Shown here: one piece after another, positions 28,942 to 36,438 of the stretch
Layout: the number at the start of each line of letters is the position of its first letter
How positions within the stretch are numbered: the stretch's first letter is position 1
Assembly (NCBI RefSeq): GCF_001182745.1
Contig: NZ_LN868939.1
Location: forward strand, 1,736,001 to 1,800,000
Direction of reading: 5' to 3'
Length of the DNA: 64,000 nucleotides
DNA from: Nocardia farcinica
Lineage (GTDB): Bacteria > Actinomycetota > Actinomycetes > Mycobacteriales > Mycobacteriaceae
The notes under the pieces: generated by a model
Database searches by the model: none
What the model was told of the DNA's origin: nothing
What the model saw: only the letters and a program-made list of their open reading frames with translations
Position numbers and translations under genes: made by a program

Positions 28942-29548
28942 CGATGTCTCCTTGCCGTTCATGTGCGCCGAGGTATCGGAGAACGGTGCGCCGCAGCTCA
29001 GGCAGCGGCGAGTATCCCGACCTGGCGTTCAGATAGGCCGCGTCCACGATCGCTTGCAGCCACCTCGCCGTCTCGACCGGGTCGAGCTCGGCATCGATCT
29101 CGCCGTCGGCGATGCCTCGTGCGATCAGGGCCGCGAGACCGCCGGTGACCACCTCGGCCGTCTGCGCGACCACCGCAACCAGCTCAGGATCATGCTCGGC
29201 GCGCCGCAGCAGCTCGACGACCATTCCCGGTGCGCTCGCGTCGGCGGCGTCCTTGGCCAGCTCGTCGACCACTTCGAAGATTGCCGGCACTGGTGTGCGG
29301 CTGTGGACGTGCTTCGCGATCAGCGACTCCACGACGGGCAGATCGCGTTCGAAGACCGCCCGGAACACCGCCGCCTTGTCGGTGAAGTAGTAGAAGACAC
29401 TCGCCGCGCTGACACCGGCCGCCCGGGCGATGTCCGCCACGCTCGTCCGCTCATACCCCCGCGTTCCGAACAACCGGGCGGCCTCGACGACGATCTGCTC
29501 GCGCTTGCGCGCTACCCGCTCAGGGTCGACTCGCCGCACCGATACCAC
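28934..29548 (-). CDS. TetR family regulator
   Basis: A 204-residue protein. The N-terminal helix-turn-helix is REQIVVEAARLFGTRGYERT followed by SVADIARAAGVSAASVFYYF. The C-terminal two-thirds is the all-helical ligand domain. It starts at GTG 29548 or GTG 29539. A near-perfect palindrome lies at 29559-29572, directly upstream. It probably controls itself and the downstream YqeB gene. Confidence 0.9.
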   Translation of the reverse strand: MVSVRRVDPERVARKREQIVVEAARLFGTRGYERTSVADIARAAGVSAASVFYYFTDKAAVFRAVFERDLPVVESLIAKHVHSRTPVPAIFEVVDELAKDAADASAPGMVVELLRRAEHDPELVAVVAQTAEVVTGGLAALIARGIADGEIDAELDPVETARWLQAIVDAAYLNARSGYSPLPELRRTVLRYLGAHERQGDIDG

Positions 29549-29558
29549 CTACAATCAT

Positions 29559-29572
29559 TGACTGATCAATCA
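29559..29572. promoter_or_regulatory. TetR operator candidate
   Basis: TGACTGATCAATCA matches its own reverse complement at 12 of 14 positions. It begins 11 bases upstream of the TetR start codon, where autoregulatory TetR operators usually lie. Confidence 0.6.
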
Positions 29573-29931
29573 GACAGAGATTACCAGATGCCGGACCGCA
29601 CTCCGCCCGGAGTCCTCACGAGCGCAGCCTCCCCGACGGAGCGGCAGAGAATGCGGGGCGGTCCCTCCCCGGGCGGCGACCGCCGGCCGCAGACCGGCAG
29701 CCGGACAGTTCGAGCCCCGGTCCGTGCTCGACGTGATCGCCTCGCTCGACGACATGGCCGCCCGCGGCTACGTTGCCGACCCGCTTCTTCCTCGGCTCGT
29801 CCGATCACGCGCGCGACTCCGCGTTCTGACAGGGGCTGGCTCGCCCGCAGAGCCCGCGCGATCACAGTCGTGACACGCCCTGAGCTTCTACTGAAGCGTA
29901 CGTGCGCGAATCGTGTGGCATACTGAAGTTA
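29573..29931. other. intergenic stretch with a possible gene fragment
   Basis: No complete gene is recognised. From 29709 the plus strand reads FEPRSVLDVIASLDDMAARG and then YVADPLLPRL in a frame with G/C-rich third positions, without a start codon or homologue I know. It looks like the tail of a lost gene. The promoter of the next gene is at the right end: CATACT about seven bases before ATG 29932. Confidence 0.4.
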
Positions 29932-30690
29932 ATGTCCTTTCCGAATCCGCGGCTCCGGACGCGGATTCAGGAAGTCACAGTGATCCCAGACTCACCCACC
30001 GACGCGTTCGGCTCATACGCGGCGACGCTCAACGAAATCATCGTCGACGTCGTGCGGACCCGGCACGGCTACGCCGCCGACGCTCACCAGGCCGCGCATA
30101 CGCGGAACACACGCGGATACTCGACACTGTGGCAGGACCTGCTCGTTGACGTGCAGGACGCTTTCGTAGACCGAGGCCACGACCTGCACCGGCTTCCTCC
30201 GGCCGGCCACAAGGTGCCGGTCGTCAACGTCTGCATCGTTTACGTGTGGCGCGTTCCCGCTTCGGGTGATCCCGTGCACTTCGCGGCGAGCCCGATGAAG
30301 ATGGCCTGCTTCAACGCGCCGCTCCCGGAGCCGACGCTGTTCGGCCTCGATTTCATGGGCCCATCGACGCCGACCGCCGTGCAGTCCGGCTCGGAACCTG
30401 AGCAGTCGGCTGGCCTGGAGGCAGTGATGGGCGCGGTGGACGGCAAGATGCCGGTCGTGCTCGTCAAGGTCTACTCCTCGCCGTGGCAGCTGCAGGCGAT
30501 CGATTGGGCAGTTGCCGAGCTCGACCGAGAGACAGGCGAGGTCAGTTACCGCGGTGAGGAGACCATCTGGCAGGCAGAACCTGCGACCGAATCCGACGCG
30601 TCCGACGTCGAGTCGTTCAGCGACGGTGAGCCGATCGAGCCCGTCGTCGAGCCGCGCAAGCAGGAGGGCTTGGATCCGGATGCGCGATGA
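29932..30690 (+). CDS. hypothetical partner of an ImmA/IrrE-type regulator
   Basis: A 252-residue soluble protein with no recognised domain. The centre has hydrophobic strands (VPVVNVCIVYVWRVPA, MPVVLVKVYSSPWQL), with a Trp-rich helix at WAVAELDRETGE and an acidic tail. ATG 29932 follows CATACT by seven bases, suggesting a leaderless transcript. Its end overlaps the downstream XRE-peptidase gene by 11 bases, so the two make a coupled pair of the size and order common in toxin-antitoxin or phage-defence pairs. By position it would be the effector of such a pair. Confidence 0.65.
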   Translation: MSFPNPRLRTRIQEVTVIPDSPTDAFGSYAATLNEIIVDVVRTRHGYAADAHQAAHTRNTRGYSTLWQDLLVDVQDAFVDRGHDLHRLPPAGHKVPVVNVCIVYVWRVPASGDPVHFAASPMKMACFNAPLPEPTLFGLDFMGPSTPTAVQSGSEPEQSAGLEAVMGAVDGKMPVVLVKVYSSPWQLQAIDWAVAELDRETGEVSYRGEETIWQAEPATESDASDVESFSDGEPIEPVVEPRKQEGLDPDAR

Positions 30691-31801
30691 AACGCCGAGC
30701 CTGTTCGACCTATCCGGCTCCGGGCAGACCCACGGTCGCTTCGAGCCGGCGCGCCTGACCCAGGCCCGGGTCCGCAAATCGGTGACCAAGACGGAGCTCG
30801 CCACCGAAGTCGGCGTCTCCGCTGCGGCGATCGGGCAGTACGAGGCCGGCGTCAACTCCCCCCGTGCGGACGTCGTCGAGCGTTTGGCTAAGGCGCTGGA
30901 CGTCCGCCCGGGGTTCTTCAGTGTCGGTCGCCCGCTCGCGCGCATCGACACGGTGAACGCCCACTTCCGCAGCCTGCGCTCGGCCCGGGTGAGCGATCGG
31001 CAGAAGGCGCTGGCCACGGCGACGCTGGTGTGGGAACTGACCTTCGCGCTCGAGCGCCACGTCCGGCTCCCCGAGGTCGATCTACCCGAGGTCCCCACGG
31101 GCAGCTCGCCTGCCGAGGCCGCCGCGGTTCTGCGACGTCACTGGGGTCTGCCGGATGGCCCGGTCAAGCACTTGGTCGCCACAGCCGAGTCGCGCGGCAT
31201 CGTCGTCGCGGTCCGCCCGCTCGCCGAGATCGACGCAGTGGACGCCTTCTCCGTCGTCATCGTCGACCGTCCGATCGTCATCACGACACCGCGTCGGACC
31301 GAGAACGTGTTCAAGCACCGGTTCTCGATCGCGCACGAGATCGGGCACTTACTCTTGCACTCCGACTCCGGCGAGCACCGCGCTGCAGTCGAGAACGAAG
31401 CAGATGAGTTCGCCGCGGCGTTCCTCACTCCCGCTGCGTCCATGGACGCGGCGCTCCCGCAACGGCTCGACCTCGCTGCGCTCGATCGGCTGGGCCGGAC
31501 GTGGGGCGTCTCGCCGCACTCATTGGTTCGCCGGATGGTCGAGCGCGGACGCACTACCGAGTCCTCTGCTCGGAGGGCTTACCAGCGCCTGGCGATGGTG
31601 GATGACCCGGTGGCCGATCCGTCGAGCGCCTACCCGGGCGAGGTGCCGACGCTGCTGAGGAAGGCGGCCGAACTCGCTGCTGACCACGGTGCGGGCGTAT
31701 CCGCGCTGGCCGAAGCGCTCAAGATCAGCCCTCCGCAGGTCCGCGACCTCCTCGGGGAGGTTGATCAGCGCCCGGTGCTGCGGCTCGTCGCCGACGGGTG
31801 A
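30680..31801 (+). CDS. XRE regulator with ImmA/IrrE (M78) metallopeptidase domain
   Basis: A 373-residue protein. Residues 26-80 are a Cro/C1-type helix-turn-helix (TKTELATEVGVSAAAIGQYE). Residues 170-285 are a zinc peptidase with HEIGH (H219, E220, H223) in HRFSIAHEIGHLLLH and a downstream Glu-rich EVENEADEFAA-like segment (here ENEADEFAAAFLTP). Family members cleave repressors or act as antitoxins; RosmerTA is one phage-defence pair I recall using such a protein. ATG 30680 lies inside the end of the preceding gene. It is in the first segment of the ychF cassette region. Confidence 0.88.
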   Translation: MRDETPSLFDLSGSGQTHGRFEPARLTQARVRKSVTKTELATEVGVSAAAIGQYEAGVNSPRADVVERLAKALDVRPGFFSVGRPLARIDTVNAHFRSLRSARVSDRQKALATATLVWELTFALERHVRLPEVDLPEVPTGSSPAEAAAVLRRHWGLPDGPVKHLVATAESRGIVVAVRPLAEIDAVDAFSVVIVDRPIVITTPRRTENVFKHRFSIAHEIGHLLLHSDSGEHRAAVENEADEFAAAFLTPAASMDAALPQRLDLAALDRLGRTWGVSPHSLVRRMVERGRTTESSARRAYQRLAMVDDPVADPSSAYPGEVPTLLRKAAELAADHGAGVSALAEALKISPPQVRDLLGEVDQRPVLRLVADG

Positions 31802-31892
31802 GGGCCCGCACTTCGGGATCGCCCGAAGCCGTCGTCTGCGTGGTTGGATGGGCGGATCCGGCGACCTTCCATCCAGAACGTTCGCTAACCGC

Positions 31893-31925
31893 GGCGACGT
31901 GGTGGAGTTCCGATTTAACGTCTAG
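31893..31925 (+). other. putative attachment site, copy B
   Basis: Reads GDVVEFRFNV and stop, the canonical end of actinobacterial YchF, but 5.3 kb beyond ychF and not part of any gene. It has the same orientation as ychF. Confidence 0.8.
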
Positions 31926-31958
31926 CGTTAATGACGCGGACCGTTATACGATGGTGTC

Positions 31959-32240
31959 GTGATCAGATCGTTCGGCGACAAGGAGACCGAACGGCTGTGG
32001 CGTCGTGAGCGGGTGCGGTCACTCGATCCGAGGATCCATAGGGTTGCACTTCGCAAACTTCGTCAGGTGGGATCCGCTGGGTCTCTTGAGGACCTTCGCA
32101 TCCCGCCTGGCAACCGACTCGAAGCACTCAAGGGTGATCGGGTGGGGCAGCACAGCATTAGGATCAACGACCAGTGGCGGATCTGTTTCCGATGGACGGA
32201 CGCCGGACCGGAGGAGGTGGAGATCGTTGACTACCACTGA
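31959..32240 (+). CDS. higB: HigB/RelE-type toxin
   Basis: A 93-residue protein with the RelE/HigB fold pattern: MIRSFGDKETERLWRRERV, LRKLRQVGSAGSLEDLRIPP and GQHSIRINDQWRICFRW, ending VEIVDYH. HigB toxins are ribosome-dependent mRNA nucleases. It starts at GTG 31959, nine bases after the -10-like TTATAC (31944-31949). The promoter therefore begins only 18 bases after attachment copy B, and the segment carries its own promoter. The gene overlaps higA. Confidence 0.92.
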   Translation: MIRSFGDKETERLWRRERVRSLDPRIHRVALRKLRQVGSAGSLEDLRIPPGNRLEALKGDRVGQHSIRINDQWRICFRWTDAGPEEVEIVDYH

Positions 32241-32529
32241 CAAGATCGCGCCGATTCACCCCGGAGAAGTCCTCATGGAGGATTTCATCGAGGGCTTCGG
32301 GATCACGCAGAACAAACTCGCCGTGTCGATCGGAGTGCCACCTCGGCGGATCAACGAGATCGTGCACGGCAAGCGGGGGGTCACCGCAGACACCGCGCTG
32401 CGGCTTGCGAAGTACTTCGGTACCTCGGCGGAGTTCTGGCTCAACCTGCAGAGTCACTACGAGCTGGATCGTGCTGAGGACATCGCTGGGGAACAGATTG
32501 CTGCAATCGTTCCACTGGGTGCTGCGTGA
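32227..32529 (+). CDS. higA: HigA family antitoxin
   Basis: A 100-residue XRE protein with IHPGEVLMEDFIEGFGITQN, the helix-turn-helix KLAVSIGVPPRRINEIVHGK and RLAKYFGTSAEFWLNLQSHY, the standard HigA layout. The start is TTG 32227, 14 bases inside higB, with a GGAGGAGG-type purine run just upstream. It should neutralise HigB and repress the operon. Confidence 0.93.
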   Translation: MTTTDKIAPIHPGEVLMEDFIEGFGITQNKLAVSIGVPPRRINEIVHGKRGVTADTALRLAKYFGTSAEFWLNLQSHYELDRAEDIAGEQIAAIVPLGAA

Positions 32530-32628
32530 GTGTCATCCTCTCGGGTCGTTTGATCTGCGCCTCGGAGGAGCAATCGGCAGTGGTCCGGCGGCACCTGCCT
32601 CGGCATGTGGAACTGACAAGGGCTGAAC

Positions 32629-32655
32629 TCGGTGGAGTTCAGGTTCAATGTATAA
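32629..32655 (+). other. putative attachment site, copy C
   Basis: Reads SVEFRFNV and stop (TCG GTG GAG TTC AGG TTC AAT GTA TAA). Third positions differ from the other copies while the coded residues are kept. It lies 100 bases after higA. Confidence 0.8.
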
Positions 32656-32694
32656 ATGACCCTGGTCAGAAGGGTGTCTGAGTCGTTCTCCCGT

Positions 32695-32721
32695 GTGGGT
32701 GAGTTTCACTTCAACATCTGA
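32695..32721 (+). other. putative attachment site, degenerate copy C2
   Basis: Reads VGEFHFNI and stop (GTG GGT GAG TTT CAC TTC AAC ATC TGA). It lies only 39 bases after copy C and in the same orientation. The spacer between the two holds no gene, so it may be an emptied or very small segment. Confidence 0.6.
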
Positions 32722-32792
32722 GCGCCGCGTTTCCGGCTGGAACGAAACGACCCATGCTGCCGAGCGGATTCTGGCACGTAGCCTTCACTGAT

Positions 32793-33575
32793 ATGGACGA
32801 TCTGATCCGGACTGTTCTCGACAGAGTGCTCGCAATCGACCCCGGCGGGATCGTCGGGGTGTACCTCTACGGCTCCAGTACGTCGACGGGTCTCGGCCCG
32901 GAGAGCGATGTAGATCTGCTGCTGGTGACGCGCAGATCGTTGACGCCTCAAGATCGGGCATCGTTGATCTCCACGTTGCTCGGGCTCTCGGGGTGGAAGG
33001 GGCATGCCGAGGCGTTCCCGGAAGTCGCGAGCCGTCGCCCGCTTGAGGTGACGAGCTTGGTCACGGCTGACCTCAAGCCGTTGGTCGCTGCGCCGTGGCG
33101 TGACTTCCAGTTCGGGGAGTGGCTCAGGGGCGACTTCGTCCAGGGCTATGTGTCCGAGCCGGAGCGCGATCCGGATGTGGTGATCCTGCTGGCGACAGCT
33201 TTGGCATCGCACCGGGTGCTGCACGGGGCGGCGCTGGACACTCTGGTCACTGATGTGCCCTTCGCGCTCCTGAAGGACGCGCAACTGGCTGCACTGCCGG
33301 CGCTCGTCGACGATCTGGATGGCGAGCCGCGCAATGTTCTTCTGACGCTGGCGCGTGCGCTTCATACCGTGGAGACCGGAGCGATAGTCGCCAAGGATCA
33401 GGCGGCAGCTGTTGCGGCGAGGCGCGTCGATCCCGCTGGGGCGGATCTGCTTCTTGCTGCCGCTCGAGAGTACCTAGGCGAGGGGCAGGTCGACTGGGAT
33501 CGTGAAGCGAGTCAGGTGTCGTCTCTGGCGCAGTCGTTGATCACGCTGATCCAGCGAACATCTGCGGAGGCGTGA
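32793..33575 (+). CDS. AadA-like aminoglycoside nucleotidyltransferase
   Basis: A 260-residue protein, the length of ANT(3'')-type enzymes. The nucleotidyltransferase motif is YLYGSSTSTGLGPESDVDLL (Gly27-Ser28, Asp39, Asp41). The C-terminal AadA helical domain has FGEWLRG, DPDVVILLATALASHR, RNVLLTLARALHTVETGAIV and AKDQAA. It would adenylylate an aminoglycoside such as streptomycin or spectinomycin; the substrate cannot be told from sequence. The start is ATG 32793 (MDDLIRTVLDRV); an upstream in-frame ATG at 32754 is less likely. It is the only complete gene between attachment copies C2 and D. Confidence 0.88.
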   Translation: MDDLIRTVLDRVLAIDPGGIVGVYLYGSSTSTGLGPESDVDLLLVTRRSLTPQDRASLISTLLGLSGWKGHAEAFPEVASRRPLEVTSLVTADLKPLVAAPWRDFQFGEWLRGDFVQGYVSEPERDPDVVILLATALASHRVLHGAALDTLVTDVPFALLKDAQLAALPALVDDLDGEPRNVLLTLARALHTVETGAIVAKDQAAAVAARRVDPAGADLLLAAAREYLGEGQVDWDREASQVSSLAQSLITLIQRTSAEA

Positions 33576-33635
33576 ACGTACACACGGACATCACCGGGCA
33601 ACCAGCTGTGCGGATCCGGTGACAGAGGTTGGAAC

Positions 33636-33815
33636 GTGCCTGAACGTGGTTGTTTGCGGTTCGACGTTGAATCGTCGAGTGACCCGCTCGTCTGGACGGT
33701 AATAGAGGAGTTCGTGGACCGAGCAGCGCTGGATGCGCATCAAGTGCGTGTTCGCTCGAGCGAATGGGGGAATGCTACCGCGGGCATCGCCCGAGATTGT
33801 GTGATCGAGGACTGA
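33636..33815 (+). pseudogene. C-terminal half of an antibiotic-biosynthesis-monooxygenase (ABM) domain protein
   Basis: The plus strand reads VPERGCLRFDVESSSDPLVW, then TVIEEFVDRAALDAHQVRVR and SSEWGNATAGIARD, the second half of a YgiN/ABM domain (EPGCLRFDV, EEF-D-AALDAH). The N-terminal strand and helix are missing and the piece is 59 residues, against about 100 for the family. GTG 33636 could start it, but the fold would be incomplete. It is probably a remnant trapped in the segment before copy D. Confidence 0.7.
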
Positions 33816-33881
33816 CCGTGACGGGCAAAGCACCTGCACTGATTCCATTTTCGGTGCGCTGACAGCCTTACGTGTGGGCAC

Positions 33882-33908
33882 GTGGTGGAGTTCCGCTTCA
33901 ATGTGTGA
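33882..33908 (+). other. putative attachment site, copy D
   Basis: Reads VVEFRFNV and stop (GTG GTG GAG TTC CGC TTC AAT GTG TGA) outside any gene. It is one of the two copies closest to the expected ychF sequence. Confidence 0.8.
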
Positions 33909-33944
33909 GGCGATTGGCTGCCTATCGCGTTGACCAGCGGGGGT

Positions 33945-34529
33945 TCAGTCGTCCAAGAGTGGGTTGTATCTCATGCTCAGCCCTCGTTCGATCGCCGCGA
34001 GGCCTCCGGCGATGATGACGAGGAGGTGCTGCCAACCCGCGAGGCGGATCGCCGGGATCTCGAATACTGGGAGCCCGACGTACGACGTCAGCAGACCGAC
34101 GAGGTTGATCAGCTGAGGAAGCTCGAGCAGAAGCACCCCCACGACGATGAGGGTGGCGACGATTCCGACTGCTCGACTGGTTGCGGGGTGCTGTCGGTCG
34201 AGGTTCGCTCGCCAAGCCTCGGCGGTGCCCGCAGCAGGGGTCAGCGGCTGGGTCTCCCGTGCCTTCGCCTCGCGGATGCGTACGTACTTCATCCCGAGCT
34301 TTGCGACAGCTGCCTCGATGTGCGCGCCGTCTTCGATGGCGAAGGAGGCCTTGCGTCGCGTTGTGTCGACGAGGCGACCGTCGCGGTACAGGGAGATGCG
34401 CTCATCGAGATCGAGGTACCCGGAGTCGACGACGTAGTGATGTCCGTTCCGGTGCACCTCGAATCTCCCCCGGATGAGGCCGGCTCCCCACCGGAGGGGC
34501 CTCAGCGTCGTTGATGATTGCGTGGTCAC
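33945..34529 (-). CDS. membrane protein with two C-terminal transmembrane helices
   Basis: A 194-residue protein. Residues 1-110 are soluble (WGAGLIRGRFEVHRNGHHYV, ERISLYRDGRLVDTTRR). Two hydrophobic segments follow, at about 118-150 (AVGIVATLIVVGVLLLELPQ) and 165-180. The start is GTG 34529, which overlaps the TetR stop as GTGA, so the pair is co-translated. No family was recognised. It is the likely target of the adjacent TetR regulator and the main cargo of the segment between copies D and E. Confidence 0.75.
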   Translation of the reverse strand: MTTQSSTTLRPLRWGAGLIRGRFEVHRNGHHYVVDSGYLDLDERISLYRDGRLVDTTRRKASFAIEDGAHIEAAVAKLGMKYVRIREAKARETQPLTPAAGTAEAWRANLDRQHPATSRAVGIVATLIVVGVLLLELPQLINLVGLLTSYVGLPVFEIPAIRLAGWQHLLVIIAGGLAAIERGLSMRYNPLLDD

Positions 34530-35122
34530 GATGCGACTCCTCGAAACATGTCGTCGATGGATGTCTGCAGCAGCGCGAGCGCCCGATCGGGCGAGGACTG
34601 GCCGAGGAGAACCTGCCCGCTGAGCCCTTCGGCCGTAGCAAGGAGTCCCTGAAGAGTGCCTTCGGTGTTGTTCGAGTCGAGGCGGATCCTGCTGGATTCC
34701 AGGAGGCGTTCGAGGAAGGCGAGAAGTTCGGCGTGCCCCTCGCGGATCCTCGTCGCCAGGATGTCCTCCGTGAGCGCCAGCGACTCGAACTGCGCCACCA
34801 CCCGCAGTCGTCGCATCGCTGTGTCGTCGGTGGGAATCATCGCGCGCAGGACGGCGGTCAACACCTGTTCCGGCGCGGCGGCTTCCCCGACGGCCGTGGC
34901 CACCTCTGCGGCAACGGCGTGCTGTACCGAGTCGAAGGCCGCGAGCATCAGAGCAGTGCGGTCGGGGAAGTAGTGCTGAACCCGGCCGGGCGAGACCCCA
35001 GCAGCGGCAGCAACTCGTCGCACCGTCAACGCGCCGGCACCTTCCTCCGCCACCAGTACGCACGCTGCGGCAGCGATAGCGCCGCGCACTGTCTCGTGGT
35101 CCCGCCCCACACCTCGGCTCAC
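34526..35122 (-). CDS. TetR family regulator
   Basis: A 198-residue protein with a helix-turn-helix at residues 10-55 (ALTVRRVAAAAGVSPGRVQH, YFPDRTALMLAAFDS) and a helical ligand domain. AGGAGG lies five bases before GTG 35122, which I prefer to the in-frame GTG at 35128, where spacing would be too short. A palindrome at 35137-35152 probably serves as its operator. It controls itself and the coupled membrane protein gene. Confidence 0.9.
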   Translation of the reverse strand: MSRGVGRDHETVRGAIAAAACVLVAEEGAGALTVRRVAAAAGVSPGRVQHYFPDRTALMLAAFDSVQHAVAAEVATAVGEAAAPEQVLTAVLRAMIPTDDTAMRRLRVVAQFESLALTEDILATRIREGHAELLAFLERLLESSRIRLDSNNTEGTLQGLLATAEGLSGQVLLGQSSPDRALALLQTSIDDMFRGVAS

Positions 35123-36417
35123 TGGCACCTCCTAATCGATACGAGTGTATCGGATTGCGAGGCAGGTGTGCCAGATGTTCGTCCGTGCCGGAACTCGGTC
35201 GAGTTCCGCTTCAACGTGTAGTCCGATGGTGCGGTGAATCGGGCGATTGCCCACAGGAGCAGCCCCGACGCCGCATAGCCCGCGCCGAGCCAGCACGACG
35301 CCGCCCAGCCCCACGCGCTGTATGCCCAGGTCGTGGTGATCGCGCCCAGGGCGGATCCGAGGGAGTAGAACGCCATGTACGCCCCGATGACGGCGGTGGC
35401 GCGGTCGGGATGGGCGGTGGTCAGCAGGTGTTGGCTGCTGACATGGACTGTTTGGACGGCGAAGTCGAGCAGGATGACGCCGAGGACGAGCAGCCACAGC
35501 GTTCCTTCGATCCGGGCGGTGAGCGCCCAGGACGCGGTGAGCAGTGCGAGTGCGCACCCGGTGCTCGCCTGCGCGTGACCTGAGTCTGCCCATCGGCCGG
35601 CGCGGGCCGCGCCGAGCGCTCCGGCCAAACCGGCCAAGCCGAACATGCCGATCTGCGTGGTGCCGAGGTTCCACGGCTCCGCGCCGAGCGGGAGGGCGAG
35701 CCCGCTCCACAGGGTGCCGAAGGATGCGAACAGGAAGAAGGCGATCAGCCCTCGGCTCAGGAACAGCCGGTCGGTGCTCGCGAGTCGCACCATCGAGCCG
35801 ACCACCTGCCGGTATCGCCGGCCGGGCGTTCTGTGATCCGGGTCGAGTGTGGCGTGGACGGTGTAGGCGAGGACCGCGCACGACAGGGCGAGCAGGGCGT
35901 AGCCGACGCGCCAGCCGACCGTGTCGCCCAGCACGCCTGCCAGGACGCGAACGCCCAGGATGCCGAGCACCACACCGGAGGTGACGGCGCCGATGGTGCG
36001 CCCTCGCTCGCTCGGTGCGGACACGGCCGCGGCATAGGCGACGGTCACCTGGACAACGACCGCGAACAGCCCCGCGATCGCCAATCCGGCCACGGCCACG
36101 ACACTGTTCGGGGCGGCGGCGACGACCGCGGCGCCCCCGCCGGTCAGCACCAGATGCGTGCTGATGAGCCGACGCCGATTCATCACGTCGCCGAGCGGAG
36201 TGAGCAGGACGAGGCCGATGAAGTAGCCGACCTGACCGGCGGCGGCCAGCACACCCAGCGTCTCGTGCGCGACCGCCAAGTCGGCTCCGACCGCCGCCAG
36301 TACCGGCTGCACCGCGTAGACCGTCGACACCGCGACGGCGCAGACCAACGCCAAGACGAATCGCTGCGTTCCCGCCACTTCGGTCACCGTGCCCTTCGAA
36401 TCGGTAGCAAAATGCAA
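35119..36417 (-). CDS. MFS transporter with an altered C-terminal tail
   Basis: A 432-residue protein with 12 hydrophobic segments and the MFS loop motif GDVMNRRR after helix 2, of the drug-efflux (arabinose-efflux-like) type. After helix 12 the tail reads TLKRNSTEFRHGRTSGTPAS, which is the antisense of attachment copy E plus the edge of the neighbouring segment. The last 20-30 residues are therefore not native to the family. It is divergent from an HxlR regulator with a 51-base gap, so the two share control. The start is ATG 36417; a GTG at 36387 is possible. Confidence 0.9.
   Translation of the reverse strand: MHFATDSKGTVTEVAGTQRFVLALVCAVAVSTVYAVQPVLAAVGADLAVAHETLGVLAAAGQVGYFIGLVLLTPLGDVMNRRRLISTHLVLTGGGAAVVAAAPNSVVAVAGLAIAGLFAVVVQVTVAYAAAVSAPSERGRTIGAVTSGVVLGILGVRVLAGVLGDTVGWRVGYALLALSCAVLAYTVHATLDPDHRTPGRRYRQVVGSMVRLASTDRLFLSRGLIAFFLFASFGTLWSGLALPLGAEPWNLGTTQIGMFGLAGLAGALGAARAGRWADSGHAQASTGCALALLTASWALTARIEGTLWLLVLGVILLDFAVQTVHVSSQHLLTTAHPDRATAVIGAYMAFYSLGSALGAITTTWAYSAWGWAASCWLGAGYAASGLLLWAIARFTAPSDYTLKRNSTEFRHGRTSGTPASQSDTLVSIRRCQ
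35137..35152. promoter_or_regulatory. TetR operator candidate
   Basis: CGATACGAGTGTATCG has perfect six-base arms around a four-base centre. It begins 15 bases upstream of the TetR start codon. Confidence 0.65.
35195..35221 (+). other. putative attachment site, copy E (right end of array)
   Basis: Reads SVEFRFNV and stop (TCG GTC GAG TTC CGC TTC AAC GTG TAG). It is the most G/C-like copy in codon use and the one farthest from ychF, so it may be the original chromosomal 3' end displaced by insertions. The convergent MFS gene reads through it in antisense. Confidence 0.8.
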
Positions 36418-36438
36418 CTATTCGACGGTAGGGCATAA

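Noticed and set aside
33591..33881. 96-residue minus-strand ORF
   Set aside because: It is opposite the ABM fragment, which has clear homology on the plus strand.
26585..35221. Integrase, transposase or tRNA gene that would explain the repeats
   Set aside because: I looked through both strands and found no tyrosine or serine recombinase motif, no DDE transposase and no tRNA-like 3' end. The array appears to need a recombinase encoded elsewhere.
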